In this document: piece after piece, positions 1 through 11,454 of the stretch
How positions within the stretch are numbered: the stretch's first letter is position 1
How the letters are laid out: every line of letters begins with the position of its first letter
Origin: Ilex aquifolium
Lineage: Eukaryota > Streptophyta > Magnoliopsida > Aquifoliales > Aquifoliaceae
DNA length: 64,000 nt
Direction: 5' to 3'
Assembly (NCBI GenBank): GCA_951799425.1
Contig: OX637393.1
Location: 5,379,001 to 5,443,000 of the forward strand
The notes under the pieces: model-generated
The model's database searches: none
What the model was told of the DNA's origin: nothing
What the model saw: only the letters and a program-made list of their open reading frames with translations
Made by a program: the position numbers and the translations under genes

Positions 1-229
1 AATTCTCGTTTATTCTCCATGGGTAGGGTTTAAGTCTATTTCAATGCTTGTGAGAGATTGTTGGGCGTCTTCTTTGGTGGTGCTCATAATATTTAGGATG
101 GCTTATCATTGACGAATTGAGCATTGCACACAAGGTGTTTGTTAAAATACCCAAGAGGGAACAAAGATTAGTTAGCTACTTTGTGACCTAATTTTAGTTG
201 TTGTGAGGGTTTATCATTGCATATTCAAC

Positions 230-1443
230 ATGTCTTCAAAACGCCAAAGAGGGGAAAGCTCTAAATCTTCCAAGTCATACGACAAAAAGAGATTTGTTAG
301 CGAAGCGGCATCAGAGAGATTTCATACGTGGTTGGTGAAAAAGGTATTGATTCCCGAACGCGGTCTTCGCCCAGATGAGACGCATGATGGGTGTGTACAT
401 GACATGATTATGGAGCGTTGTTGGTTCGATTTCACAGAACAACCGGAGGCCGCCGTAATCCCCATTGTCAAAGAATTTTATGCCAATGCCAAGGAGGCTG
501 ACAACCATGTGGTTCAAGTCTGGGGTAAAGCAGTGTCGTTTGACAAGGAAAGCATCAATGCGTATTACAATATCGAAAATATATCCGATGATGATGAGTA
601 TACAAAATATAGAACTGAAGAACTTGACTTGGATGAGGTGATCAAGTGTCTAGGTAAGCCGGGTGCTAAGTGGACATTAAAGGGGTCAGAAAAGGTTCAC
701 TTTTCACATAGCGAGCTGAGTCGGTTTGGGAAGGCATGGTACTACTTTCTATGTGCTAAACTGATGCCTTCCACACACTTTACAAAATTACTCCGTGAAA
801 GGGCGGTATTGCTCTATTGCATAGTTACAGGAAAAACCATTAATGTGGGACAAGTTATTGTAGATTCAATCACAAAGGCTATTAAGAGCGGTTCAAATAC
901 CGGGTTGCCTCACCCATCATTAATTTGCGGACTATGTAAGAAAGCAAAAGTCAAATGGAGTGCTGATGAAGTAGTTCAACAACCGCAGGTGCCAATTGAT
1001 CATCAAATCATTAGTCGCTTTAAAGTGTGGAAGGGTGGTTTCTCTGAGCATAGGGGTGCCGGGTTTGTTAGGGTTAATATGCCTTAAGAGTCTGGGGACC
1101 CATCGGAGCCTCCTCAGCCTGCTGCTGCTTCATCCAGTCACCTATGGAGAGTCTAATTGATGAGATGCGTGGATTGCGGTGAGAAACACAGGAGTTACAC
1201 AGAGAGACACAAGAGTTACATAGGGAATCTTGACGCGAGTCTAGACGCAATGACCAACTTGCATATCGTTTGGACTCATTCATGGAGTACTCAACGAACT
1301 TCAATTCCTCACTAGTCCAGATGTTTACCAACTGTGGTTTCAACTCGGGCACATCTCCAGTACAGTTTCCTAGTCCACCTATGTTTCCCGAATACACTCT
1401 CGACTCAGCGGACGATGAGGACACTGACGATGATGTGAACTAG
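230..1443 (+). pseudogene. Athila-type 3' ORF, 'putative plant transposon protein' family, decayed C-terminus
   Basis: The intact part runs from the ATG at 230 to the TAA at 1085-1087 (285 residues). It begins with a Ser/Lys/Arg-rich head, followed by a domain I recognise as the plant transposon protein family found in Athila-like elements; a conserved stretch reads KEFYANAKEADNHVV near residue 90. The reading continues in another frame from the ATG at 1144: a Q/E/R-rich heptad-like segment broken by two TGA codons, a hydrophobic/proline stretch and an acidic tail (ADDEDTDDDVN) ending at TAG 1441-1443. The frame change plus two nonsense codons indicate a dead copy. The ORF lies downstream of where pol should be, in the env-like position; biochemical function of the family is unknown. 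Reverse-strand ORFs here are shadows. Confidence 0.65.
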
Positions 1444-1510
1444 CGAAGTCTCAGGGAAGTCATCTGTCTTAATTTTTTATACTTTATACATTGAAGACAA
1501 TGCTTAGTTT

Positions 1511-2588
1511 AAGTTTGGGGGTGTTTTCTTGTTTGCATTTGCATTATTAAGTTTGCATTTAGATAGCATACTTTTGCATGTTTTAGTACAATTTGGGCAA
1601 TGGGTTGAGTGAATTTGAGTATGGCCAATGATGAAATGGATAAATTGTTAATTCAAGGGAAATTGATGAACATGTTGAGTTTGCAGTTTAACATACTAGT
1701 TGGTTTTACACTGGTTATGATTTTTTTTCATGCATGAGCACATATCTATCTGTTTGGTTAGTTATCATTTAGAGAATTTATTTGGCTAAGTGCTTGTGGG
1801 AGATATCAGTGAAACTCTAGAAAATTAATTTAAGCATCATTCAAAGCAAGTTTAGGCATTCATATAAGTTTGGGGGAAATATTGGTTATGATGGGATAGT
1901 ATAAAAAAAAAAAAACAGGAGTTTTTGAAAAATTATTTTGATTTGATCCTTCATGAGTTAGAAAGAGAAAAAAGAATAGGAAGACAAAAAAAAAAAAAAA
2001 GGGGCATGTGGTGAGTAGAGATGGAGCATAAAACGCACTCACTCATAAACACATGTTGAGAACGAGATGGAGCGTAAAACACACTCGTTCAAGAAAAGGC
2101 GAGATAGAGTGTAAAACGCACTCGCTCAATAGGAGGTGAGATGGAGCATAAAATGCACTCACCGAATGAATGAAAAAGAGAGAAAAAGAGAGAGAGAGAA
2201 AAAAAAAAACTGTGTACCTTCTAGTTATATGTTTTGCCTTAATTAGCAGAGGTTGATGTGAAATGTAAGTTCATAGAGTTGATATTGAGTATCTCTTATG
2301 GAGCGCTTGACTACGTAAATTTATTTGGGTGATGCCTAGTTTAAACGGTTAGAATATGCACATGTATTTAAAGGGTCATGAGCGGAGGTAAAATTAAGGA
2401 GTATGTTGAATTGTTAGACTTATCACCGTTTTGAAGTTTCCCGTGAATTATTATTTGTAGTAACTTTTGGGGCCATTATTCAGATTCATATTGATCCATT
2501 GTTTGAGTAGTTGGTTGTTAGGGTTAATTTTTATAGTTTTTGTTCTTAGTATTTTGCTTGAGGACAATCAAATATTTAAGTTTGGGGG
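1511..2588 (+). repeat. Three AAGTTTGGGGG polypurine-like tracts in the element's 3' region
   Basis: The 11-mer AAGTTTGGGGG occurs at 1511-1521, 1866-1876 and 2578-2588. The last lies directly before the 3' LTR and is the likely plus-strand primer (PPT). The two upstream copies may be spare or ancestral priming sites. The DNA between them is AT-rich and non-coding, with poly-A/T runs. Confidence 0.55.
2011..2163 (+). repeat. Four tandem hairpin repeats with compensating stem changes
   Basis: A core of about 23 bases (GAGATGGAGCRTAAAACGCACTC-like) is repeated four times, each flanked by complementary arms: GTGAG/CTCAC (2011-2015, 2038-2042), GAACGAG/CTCGTTC (2060-2066, 2084-2090), GCGAG/CTCGC (2099-2103, 2121-2125) and GGTGAG/CTCACC (2135-2140, 2158-2163). 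The arm sequences differ between copies but pairing is kept. A small inner stem around an AAA loop (GCAT-AAA-ATGC in copy 4) is fully or partly kept in the others. Confidence 0.7.
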
Positions 2589-2592
2589 TATT

Positions 2593-3893
2593 TGATGAGT
2601 GGGTTTTATACCTACGAATTGAGTACTTTCGGCTTGAGGAATTTGCAAGTTTTCAATTATTTTATGTTCTTTTTTATTTGTTTTGTGTGTTTTGATGTTA
2701 TTTGATAGGAATCATCATTTGGAAGCAAACAAGATCATTTGGAAGGAAACAAGGTCAATTTGAAGCCTAAAAGTTGGGTTTTTGAAGGCTAAACAACAAG
2801 GGAAGATGCTAGGCTTAAAAGGGATCAGCGCCCCTACGCCAAAACCAGCGCCCCTGCGCTGATTTTGGCGCAGCTGCGCGTGTGTGTGGCTCTGGACGCG
2901 AATTCCTACATGTTTTTGACCCGAAATTGGACTCTAATGCCTCATATATGCTAGGGTTTGAGTGGGGATATAAAAAGACTGATTTTGGGGGCTGAAAACG
3001 AGGAGGAGAAGACCAAGGATTGATAGAAAATTGAAGGCAAGAATCGAAGGAACCGACACGAAGAAAATCGGACTTGAAGGCTAGAGAGGAGTTGAATATT
3101 GCAACTAAGTTTTCATTCCTTTTCTCTTACTTTTAGTTCTTAATTTTTTGAGATGTTGTTTAATTTGAGAAGGATGTTCTTCAATTACATTATGAACTAA
3201 ATTTTTATTAAGGTTGCAACGGAGCCTAATGTTTAGATAAATTGATCTACACTCGTTTCTAGTTCTTGTTGATCATATATAAGTTGTTTGTCATATTTTG
3301 TGCTTAATATATAATTGTGTGGCCAACAATTAATTTGATAACCTAGATGAAATTGAGAGATGAATTCTAGGTTTAGATCGAAATATGATGACATGCGTCT
3401 AGTTGATTCTTCTTTGAATTGAATAGCTGAGTTTGTGTATAGGATAGGAATATACCTGTATGCCGTGTGTAACTTTTATGAGAGTTTGAACTTAATGAAT
3501 CTATTCCAACTTATTTTGCATAGGAATATAGCAATTTAATTGGGAGAGATATGTTTATCTTACTATCGGAAGAGGTTTGATAAGTAATTTTGAAGTCTCA
3601 GTTAACAACTTATTTTGATCAATTAACTGGAAAGAGAGTGGAAAGATTTATACGAAGCATTAGGGGAAGTTGTAATCTTAAATTCTTTAATCCGTTAAAT
3701 TCAATCTTTGATTATTAAATTTAGGTTTAGTTTTAAATTAGTAAATTCATAGTTTAATTCCTATTGTTTAAATAAAATCGAATTGATATAAAGTTAGTAC
3801 TTGAAAGTTATTAGCAATAATTCTCTGTGGGAACGATACTCTACTTATCACTTTATTACTTGTTGATCGTGTATACTTGCACGTAAATTATCA
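2593..3893 (+). repeat. 3' LTR of the Athila-type element
   Basis: The LTR starts TGATGAGTGGG right after the polypurine tract and ends ATTATCA, giving TGAT...ATCA termini and a length of 1301 bp. It holds a short GC-rich stretch near 2828-2895 with repeated 'CAGCGCCCCTGCGC'-like words and an AT-rich remainder. The partner 5' LTR and the target-site duplication cannot be checked in this window; the five bases after the LTR are ATACC. Confidence 0.7.
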
Positions 3894-3913
3894 ATACCAA
3901 ATTCGGACAACAA

Positions 3914-4390
3914 CTAGAGAAGGGGGGACTGCACCATATCTGTGGTGTCGCCTGAGGACCCCTGGGCGCCGCCTACAACACCAAGGGCGCCGGCTGAGGA
4001 CCTTTGGGCGCCGCCCACTACACCAAGGGCACCACCTGAGGAGCCTAGGGCGCCGCCCAGACCATGGGTTATGCCCTTTGTCTCTGTTGAAGATCTACTC
4101 CGCTGCCCACCTGCGCCTTGAGCTCTTGTTGATATACTGAAGGGATTGACTGAGGCCTTATTGCTCGAACCCAACCTTGAACTGATAATTCCAAAGGGCC
4201 TCTCTCCAACTGTGGACATACCCACAACGCTACGGCCGCCAACACTGGGACTGAAACCAACATCCACATGAGGGCAGGACCCTTGGGCGCCGCCTGGGTA
4301 GGCCCCTTGGGCGCCGCCCATAGCAGCCCCTTGGGCGCCTCCTCTTCTTGACTCTTCACCTCCCTCATCTCTCGAGCTCCTAGTCTTCAT
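3914..4390 (-). CDS. Antisense ORF of the gypsy element, Gly/Ala/Gln repeat protein, unrecognised
   Basis: An uninterrupted 158-codon frame starts MKTRSSRDEGGEES and contains many copies of the short motif GGAQG or GGALG, produced by repeated GGGCGCC words on the plus strand. It ends 20 bp inside the border with the Athila LTR. It lies antisense to the retrotransposon, between the expected pol and the 3' LTR, where Tat-lineage elements often carry an antisense ORF. No domain is recognised. A repeat-driven accidental ORF is a real alternative because the same GC-rich words also occur in the LTR, where they give no long frame. Confidence 0.3.
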   Translation of the reverse strand: MKTRSSRDEGGEESRRGGAQGAAMGGAQGAYPGGAQGSCPHVDVGFSPSVGGRSVVGMSTVGERPFGIISSRLGSSNKASVNPFSISTRAQGAGGQRSRSSTETKGITHGLGGALGSSGGALGVVGGAQRSSAGALGVVGGAQGSSGDTTDMVQSPLL

Positions 4391-5080
4391 TATTTATCTA
4401 GGATGGAAAAGAAGAAAGCTAAAGGAAAAAGAAATGGAGAGGAACTAAGAAATGGGGAATGAACAGTGAACTCTTGGAAGGCCTTTAAATAGAAGAGGCA
4501 AAGCTTCTTGAGGAAGCTTTTTGGAGAAGCTCAATAAAGTGAGCTTGGAAGAATACCCTTTGATAAAGGCCTCCTGAAGTGAGAAAAGAATGAGAAAGAT
4601 GAACAGTGACCTCCATTTGTAGACGAGGATGCAGTGCAAAGAAAAAAAAATATTGATATATATATATGTTTTTACCGGTAAATTTAGCAAACGACCCAAG
4701 AATGAAAAGGTGCCGTGGAAAGCAAGAAAATTCGTAATGAAGCCGAAGCACATGCCCTCAACCCCTTCCTCTCGAGAAAGTCAGATCTCGGGGCATGGGG
4801 GGAAAATGACGAGCCCAAATTTTCCTAGGCCAAGCCCAATGAGAATAAACTGAGAAAACCCAAAGAAGAGCCCAAACAACGAGAAGGCATCAAGAGGTCA
4901 ACACCCAAAGCACCAAGGCCAACGCCCAAAGCAGGAAGGCATGGCAACCCTTGGGCGCCACCTAGGCCGGCCCCTTGGGCGCCGCCCATGGCAGCCCTTG
5001 GGCGCCATGCATGGCTGCACTTGGGCGTCGCCTAGCAGGCCCCTTGGGCGCCACCCATGGCAGCCCCTTGGGCGCCTCCT
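3960..5080 (+). repeat. Dispersed GGGCGCC minirepeats in both internal region and LTR
   Basis: The word CTTGGGCGCCGCC and close variants recur about seven times at 3960-4345 and about six times at 4950-5080, often 21-25 bp apart. The 60-bp blocks at about 4300-4360 and 5038-5105 are clearly homologous to each other. The words are GC-rich and palindromic (GGCGCC) in an otherwise AT-rich region. Confidence 0.6.
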
Positions 5081-5669
5081 GCTCTCCACTCCTCTTGACT
5101 TTGGTGCTCCAATACAAGTCCAAGTTTAAGAAGAGGATCGAGCCCAACCCAACTCAGAATTCTCCTTCGACTAAATAGGAGCACAAGGAAAGAATATCGG
5201 GATACGAAGATCTATTCCTATCTTAACTGTGTTTGCAAATAGATCTATTTCTACTAAGATTGCACTTACCAAAATAGTGGACGACCTCTTCCTCACGTCA
5301 CCGCCTCACCGTCTTACCCTAGCTATATAATGTAAGTCCTCTCAAGAATAAGGGCACGCCTCCAATATCTCACATACTTCACTACACACATTGCTCTCTC
5401 TCTCTCTCTTTTCCCCAAGCACTGTAATACTCCCGGAGAACCTCCCTCCGGCGACTCTTATTCATCAATAAAGAACACCAGGCCACCGCTGACATTCCCA
5501 AAAGTGGAGTAGGTCATCCGAGATCGAACCACTATACATCCCTGTGTTGATCTATTGTTTATCTTTTTAATTCTTTGATTGTCATTGATTGTTTGTTAAT
5601 TGCTCATTAATTACACCATTATACATTCTTGACTGTTGATATTGCACAAGACAATTTTGTGCATCATCA
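4807..5669 (+). repeat. Probable 3' LTR of the second gypsy element
   Basis: A purine tract (GCATGGGGGGAAAA) precedes TGACGAGCCC at 4807, and the right end is CATCATCA at 5669. Inside are a TATA-like box (AGCTATATAATG near 5321), a pyrimidine-rich stretch, AATAAAG near 5466, and a terminal hairpin GCACAA...TTGTGC (5644-5662), as expected for U3-R-U5. The 3' boundary is supported by paralogous empty sequence; the 5' boundary is inferred. Confidence 0.5.
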
Positions 5670-6167
5670 AATGTAATTTTCATCTGTTGCGTATTGAGTT
5701 AGATTGCATTTTCTTAAATTCAAAGGCCACAAAATGTGCTTGTTCCATATTCTGATAATTGTATACAATTCCGATTAGGAATGGATAAGATTATCATACT
5801 AACTTAGTACCATATCGAAATTTATCCCAATTATTGATTTTATTTTCGATAATTTGCAATCATTTCACAAAATAATAAAATTTTATACGTGATAAATTTT
5901 TAGGGGTCGTTTGGTTGCAGTATCAAGAGATCTATTAAAGAGTCATAACAAATTAAAACTCTTTAATCCAACCTTATAATGCATTTGATTACAAAAAATA
6001 TTCCGTATTATATATAGTCTTATTTCAAATGCTTATCCATTTACATTCGTACTATTGAGCCGATTATAATACCACCACTTGAAGAGGTGGTATTATAGTC
6101 TAGTTCAAATTTATTAAGTTATAAATTTTTCATTTTTCCCACCAAATAAACAAAAACATTAATAACT
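5670..6167 (+). repeat. Dispersed segment, copy 1, with truncated Tourist-like MITE
   Basis: Starting at AATGTAATTTTCATC, this segment closely matches 38022 onward and 60497 onward. From 5903 it includes the left part of a MITE beginning GGGGTCGTTTGGTTGC. Homology stops at about 6167, so the right half of the MITE is missing here. The left end was cut by the gypsy insertion ending at 5669. Confidence 0.75.
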
Positions 6168-6957
6168 GTTGGACCAAAACAGTTTTTTAAGTGTAAAAAT
6201 TGAATTTTTGGTCGACTTTGAGCCTAAATTAAAGTGAGACCCGATTATTATTTTGAATAAAATTTCGTGGGTTTGTATTCTACTTCATGAGGAGAATAAT
6301 GTAGTATATTCATTTGCTCAAATCGAGTAAGAAATGAATGAGAAAATTGGTTCCAAAATGACCCTCTTGAAATGTGAATATAAAGGTTGTGCAATGTGAG
6401 ATTTGACACCAATCCCACATTAGTTGAGGAAGAAGTTCTACATGGACATATATAGTGTAAGAATTGAACATGCATGACAATTATATAATATTTATCATAA
6501 GTATATTCACATGTGACATGCATGCCTATGATTGACGATTAGTATTTAATTACGAGTAATGATATGACACCTGAACCCGAACGATGAATATTTTTATATT
6601 TAGAGGTAATTTTATAGAGAATGAATACTGGGAGAATTGTTTTTATTTAAAGTGTGAAAAATTAAATAAGAATGTTGACATGCGATATGACTTTATTATT
6701 TTATGTACGTTAGCGCGTGTGGAATTAATCGGGTGACAAGCATGTGACATAAATTTATTGTTATAAAAAAATAATAATAATGAAATAAAATGTATTAGTA
6801 TATACAAGGAGTGGTTAAGGGTCTGAGAGACGAATTTAATAGATTGTCAATAATTTAAATAAATGTATATACATGTTTATGTATGTTTATGTATATATAA
6901 AAAAAAAGTGGGTACATACATATAATTGTACATGTATAAACCTATATAAACTAGGGA

Positions 6958-6962
<5 letters not shown>
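6168..6962. other. AT-rich non-coding DNA
   Basis: I see no gene, RNA or clear transposon end. The small ORFs are short, lack recognisable motifs and lie in AT-rich sequence. Confidence 0.4.

Positions 6963-7052
<90 letters not shown>
6963..7052. repeat. (TA)n microsatellite, about 90 bp
   Basis: An essentially perfect TA dinucleotide run. The YIYIYI ORFs read from it on both strands are artefacts. Confidence 0.95.
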
Positions 7053-7055
<3 letters not shown>

Positions 7056-8382
7056 TCATGATGAAGGTTTCAACTTAGCAAGACATTCAAGGCATGTCTT
7101 GCATGCAAAAAGAAAAGAAAAAAAAAAGAGGTCTTGCTCTTGGATATTTCGGCTAGATCAAGAGCCAAGAGGGAAAGAAGAAGAAAAGGAAGAGGAAGGA
7201 AAGGAAAGAATAGGAAAGAAAAGAAAGAGAAGAAAACAAAGAAAAATAAACAAGACTCTTCACTCACACTTGGGAAATTTCGGTTAAAGCAAGAAGGGAA
7301 AAAGAGAATCTTGAAAGTGGAGCTTAATGGTGGCTTAAAGGTGGAAGATTGGTGGTGTTGCTTGGTGGTGTAGGAAGCGGGTGTAAGAGGTAAGCCATGT
7401 AATCTATCTTCTCTCATTTTAAATGTATATATAAGAATTCTTAGTGTATATATATTGGGTATTGCATGTAATATAAGAATGGTGTATTGCATAAGGGTTT
7501 AATGTAAAGGTTGTTATGGAAGTGTGGTATCATGGGTATTGCTTGGAAAATTAATACAATGTTTAGATGGGCGTGTGAGCATAAGGTGTTGTTGCATGAA
7601 AAAAAAATAAATAGGAAGAAAAGAATTATTGTATGTAGGTTGAATTTTGATCTAGAGATATAATAGTCTAGTGGATAATTTAAAAATATTATGAAATATT
7701 CTTGAAATTGAATGAATCCATGGATGAGTAATTACAAGAAAACATGTAAAAATTTTATGATGTAGGAAATTATGCAAATTCAAGTATTCTTTTGTTATGT
7801 TTGCAATTTTATGAGAAATGTTTCATTTGATGTAATTGGTTTGAATAAATATTGATCTAACGGATTTCAGAGGATTAGTTGAATCAATTTGAGTAGATAA
7901 TTTTACTCGATATAAATGGATTATTTATTTGACTCGAATTGAGTATTAAAATTCGAGTTGCGTAAACCATTATGGATTTAAGCATTATTATATATTAATG
8001 CTAGAGTGAGATTATGGATATTGGGCATGACAGGTCCAGAGGCAAAAATGTCAATGAATGCTGCACTCAAAGCTCTGATGGAGGGGTCATCTACGAGGTA
8101 GAATCTCACGCAAGGTAGGTGTGCTATCCTCCATTCTCTTTATTGATACATATTTAAGTTTTGTTTAAATGATTGTTTTATGATCTTTTTTGAGATTTAA
8201 TAACTGAGTGGTGTAATATTTGGGTGACAGAGATGGTTTAAATGACGGAGTAAGCCTTCGTGGCTTGGGTTGATTGTGTGATGAAATCTATGCATGCGTT
8301 TCGAGTTGACTGTTTGTGAGCTGAATTCATTTGCGAGCATGATGCATTCCTATGATGAGATAATAATGTGGGTGTGAGCCAT
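7053..8382. other. Unassigned region, possibly an old LTR-retrotransposon remnant
   Basis: It contains purine-rich (7100-7330) and AT-rich stretches and a short GC-balanced piece near 8030-8110 with a gypsy LTR feel, but no termini, TSD or protein homology that I can defend. Confidence 0.3.
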
Positions 8383-8679
8383 TGTAACACCCCGCATTTT
8401 CTTTTATATATGTATATAGATATATAGTAAATAATCATTGTAAAAATATGGATATGCGTAGTGATGTGTGTTTGAATTTGTAGATTGGAAAAGTAGAGAT
8501 TTAAAATGTTAGTGGAAATAATAGTTGGAATTTGGTTTTTAATAAGTGAAAATATGAAATTTTAGGTCCTAGAACTTGTATTAAATAGGTTTGGTGTAGA
8601 AATATGTGTTGGAGAGGTTTGGAATGGATTTGGTTGGCTTAGGAATGGATTGGAAATGGAAAAAGGGATGAAACAGGCT

Positions 8680-9110
8680 ATGAACAGTGCATGTGAACAG
8701 TGCACGTAAACAGTGCACTGGCTGCAACTTCAAGCGCGATTTCGACCTTGATGCAGTCAATATCTCTCAAAACTCAAAACATTAAAGTTGTAGAGATCTT
8801 TCTTAGCATTCCATATCATCTTGAATAATCTCAATCGGAGCTCGGATGAGAGAGTTATGCCCAGATAACGAAGTGATGTCAAAACAACCCAATTAGCTTG
8901 AACAGTGCACGTGAACAGTGCACTGGCTGCAACTTCAAGCCCAATTTCGATCTCGATTCATTCAATATCTCTCAAAACTCAAAACATAAAAGTTGTATAA
9001 CTCTTTCTTAGCGTTCCATAACATCTTGAATTATCTCAATCGGAGCTCGGATGAGAGAGTTATGCCCAGATAACGAAGCGATATCAAAACAGCCCATGAA
9101 CAGTGAAATT
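8680..9110 (+). repeat. Two tandem copies of a ~205 bp unit
   Basis: The block around GTGCACTGGCTGCAACTTC at 8713 recurs at 8918 with about 90% identity over roughly 200 bp. Each copy starts with short AACAGTGCAC words. Confidence 0.75.
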
Positions 9111-9689
9111 CGGGGCAGCTGTGTTTAAAACCCCATTTACATTACATTTTCTCTCATTTCATACATTCACTCTCAACCCACATCTCTTAGAGCCCTAGGA
9201 GAAGATAAAGGGAAGAAGAAAAGGGAGAAAGAGAGTCTCTAAAGCTTGGGCTTTGGTTTGAAATTCTTGATTTCAAGGTAGGGGTTTTCTTCCATTCTTG
9301 TCCATTGAGGTTAGGGCATAAATATATGTATGTTTTCACTCTCATTCTTACATATATGGTATGAAATACTTGATTCTTGACATTCTTGCAAAGATTATCA
9401 TGTTTTAAACAAATCTATGGTGGAATAACCATTAAATCCCTTTTTCTCATCTTCAAACCCTAGGTTTCAAGAGAAAGGGGTTTTTCTTTTGATTTCTCCT
9501 ATGTTCTTGATTTCAAAACTTTAGTGTTTCATATTGAACAACAAAATGGTATTTATGATGATCTCTTGTACATTTTCTTATATTACTCTTTGTACAACTA
9601 CTTGAGAAAATTGGGGGTTTATGGAATTGTTTGTTAATTGAGGAAATTGTGGATATCGTATTTCTTGTATGGTTGTTTGGAGGAACATG

Positions 9690-10600
9690 AGTGAGAGGTT
9701 CCTTGTAAGGATGCTAATTCATTCTCAAGAGGTTCCTTGTAAGGATGCTTGAAAAACGAAGCCTTGAGGGTGAAAGGTTCCTTGTAAGGATGCTTGAGAA
9801 ACCAAACCTTGAGGGTGAGAGGTTCCTTGTAAGGATGCTCATGCCGGGGAGGACAATCTTATATCATGTGTGGGAAATGGTTTATATTTTGGAAATGGAT
9901 GTTTATCGGAACTTGATTGTTATTGTTCATTTCTATTACTATTGCTACTTAAACTTGAAATCCGTTGTAAAATGCACATGTTTTACTTCAAAGATTATAT
10001 ATGCTATTGATTTCCTCTCTTAGTCTTTTTGTAAAGATTACATGCTTGAACAAAGTTAGGGTTGAATACCCATGAAATCCCTTTTCTTGTCTTAAAAACC
10101 CTAGTATTTGAAAATGATGGATTTTCTTCTTAAATGTGTTCTTTGTTATTGATTTCTAAACCATAGTGATTTGTGTTGAGTAGTAAAATGACATGGTTAC
10201 GATCTCTTGTATTTTCCTAATTGTTTATTGAAATTGCCTCATAATGTTGTGGATCTTTGGAAAAATTGCTTGTAAATTGGGGATTTATGGAATCGTTGGT
10301 TATGTGTGATGATTGTTGGTATGATATGTTCTTGTATGGTTGTTGGAATGAACATGGGTGAGAGGTTCCTTGTAAGGATGCTCATTCCTTCTCAAGAGGT
10401 TCCCGGTAAGGATGCTTGGGAAACAATATCGTGATGAGTGAGAGGTCCCTTGTAAGGATGCTCATTCCTTCTCAGGAGGTTCCTTGTAAGGATGCTTGAG
10501 AAACAAAGATAACATGGAGGGGGTGGAGGTTACTGTTAAGTATGCTACCTATCAAAGAGAACCTTGAGGGGGTGGAGGTTAACGTTAAGTATGCCGCCTG
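9690..10600 (+). repeat. Dispersed GAGGTTCCTTGTAAGGATGCT repeat cluster
   Basis: A word of about 21 bp centred on TTCCTTGTAAGGATGCT recurs about eight times in two clusters (9690-9845 and 10360-10500), followed by two diverged forms near 10527 and 10572. The centre is a small dyad, CCTTGTAAGG. The local ORF at 9745 is a by-product of the repeats. Confidence 0.7.
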
Positions 10601-11454
10601 CCCAAAAGACTTGTTGGAAATTGTTTATGGTGAAACCGATTATTATTTTTACGCTGTGCTCGTTTATTCATTTAATTACTGTTTTGACATAAACCTGAGA
10701 TCTGTTTGAAATGTCACTGTTTTATTTCAAATTGTATATCTATGTTATGTTGAAAAATGAGACCGACCGTTTTCTATACTTTTCTAAACCTTGTTCGAGT
10801 TTGGGAGGATTTTCCTACAGAGTTTCGTGCTCACCCCCTACATATAAACCTTTTCAGATTTTATCCTTGAGGAGGCGGCGGGAGTCGAGGAACCCGTGCA
10901 TTGGGAGGCCCCACCCGAGGGGAATCTAGATCCCGAGGTGGACATGTAGAGCTATAAGTTTCTTTTGTACTAGACTAGAGAAATTATTTTGAGATCATGT
11001 AAAGTCTAGTATTTTGTTATTCCGCTGCGTTATCATAGTTTAATTCTTTGGAAATGTAAATGTCATTGTTGGGCATATTCTTTTGATATGTTATTGTGGG
11101 TATTACATACGGTGAATGAAAATCTTTTGGGATAATGTTGTAAATATTTTATGGATAAATGGACCCGGTGTAGTCGATGTAGTATAATTGCACATGTTAT
11201 GTTTTGGGTAGAGCTCCCCGAACAAAGGAGACTTTGCCCGAATTTTGTTAAATTAAGGTCCCCCGGTTATTTATGGATTTTATTAGTGCTCTCATGGTGT
11301 AAATGGTTGTTAGTATGTAATGCCGTCGAAGGGGGTATTTGGGCCGTTACAGCCATCAAAATGGCGAGAGTTGCAATGAGAGCATGGGTCATAAAATTGA
11401 TTGGGAATATTATAAATACACGAGTTGTCTATACGATAAAAGTGTCATATGAAT

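Larger units (their letters stand above)
1..3893 (+). mobile_element. Athila-type Ty3-gypsy retrotransposon, 3' part (5' end outside the window)
   Basis: This is the downstream end of an LTR retrotransposon: a 3' envelope-position ORF (230-1443), a long AT-rich non-coding region with G-rich tracts, a polypurine tract just before 2593, and a complete 3' LTR (2593-3893). Gag, protease, reverse transcriptase and integrase would lie left of base 1. The repeated tract AAGTTTGGGGG and the LTR end, which carries GTGGGAACGATACTC near 3828, match what I know of Athila/Tat-type elements. Lineage is assigned by recognition, not by a tree. The element appears to sit inside another gypsy element (3894-5669). 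Confidence 0.75.
3894..5669 (+). mobile_element. Second Ty3-gypsy element (Tat-like?), 3' part, interrupted by the Athila-type insertion
   Basis: Sequence right of the Athila LTR has an internal region (3894-4806) followed by a probable 3' LTR (4807-5669). Beyond 5669 the sequence becomes a host repeat that is uninterrupted at two other places in the window (near 38020 and 60495), which fixes the right end at CATCATCA/5669. An antisense ORF between pol and the 3' LTR (minus, 3914-4390) recalls the antisense ORFs known in Tat-lineage elements such as Grande. The lineage call is an inference. Confidence 0.5.

Noticed and set aside
1074..1424. 116-codon minus-strand ORF
   Set aside because: It is a shadow of the decayed C-terminal part of the Athila-type ORF.
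6873..7061. ORFs on both strands over a (TA)n tract
   Set aside because: The Tyr-Ile repeats are pure dinucleotide translation.
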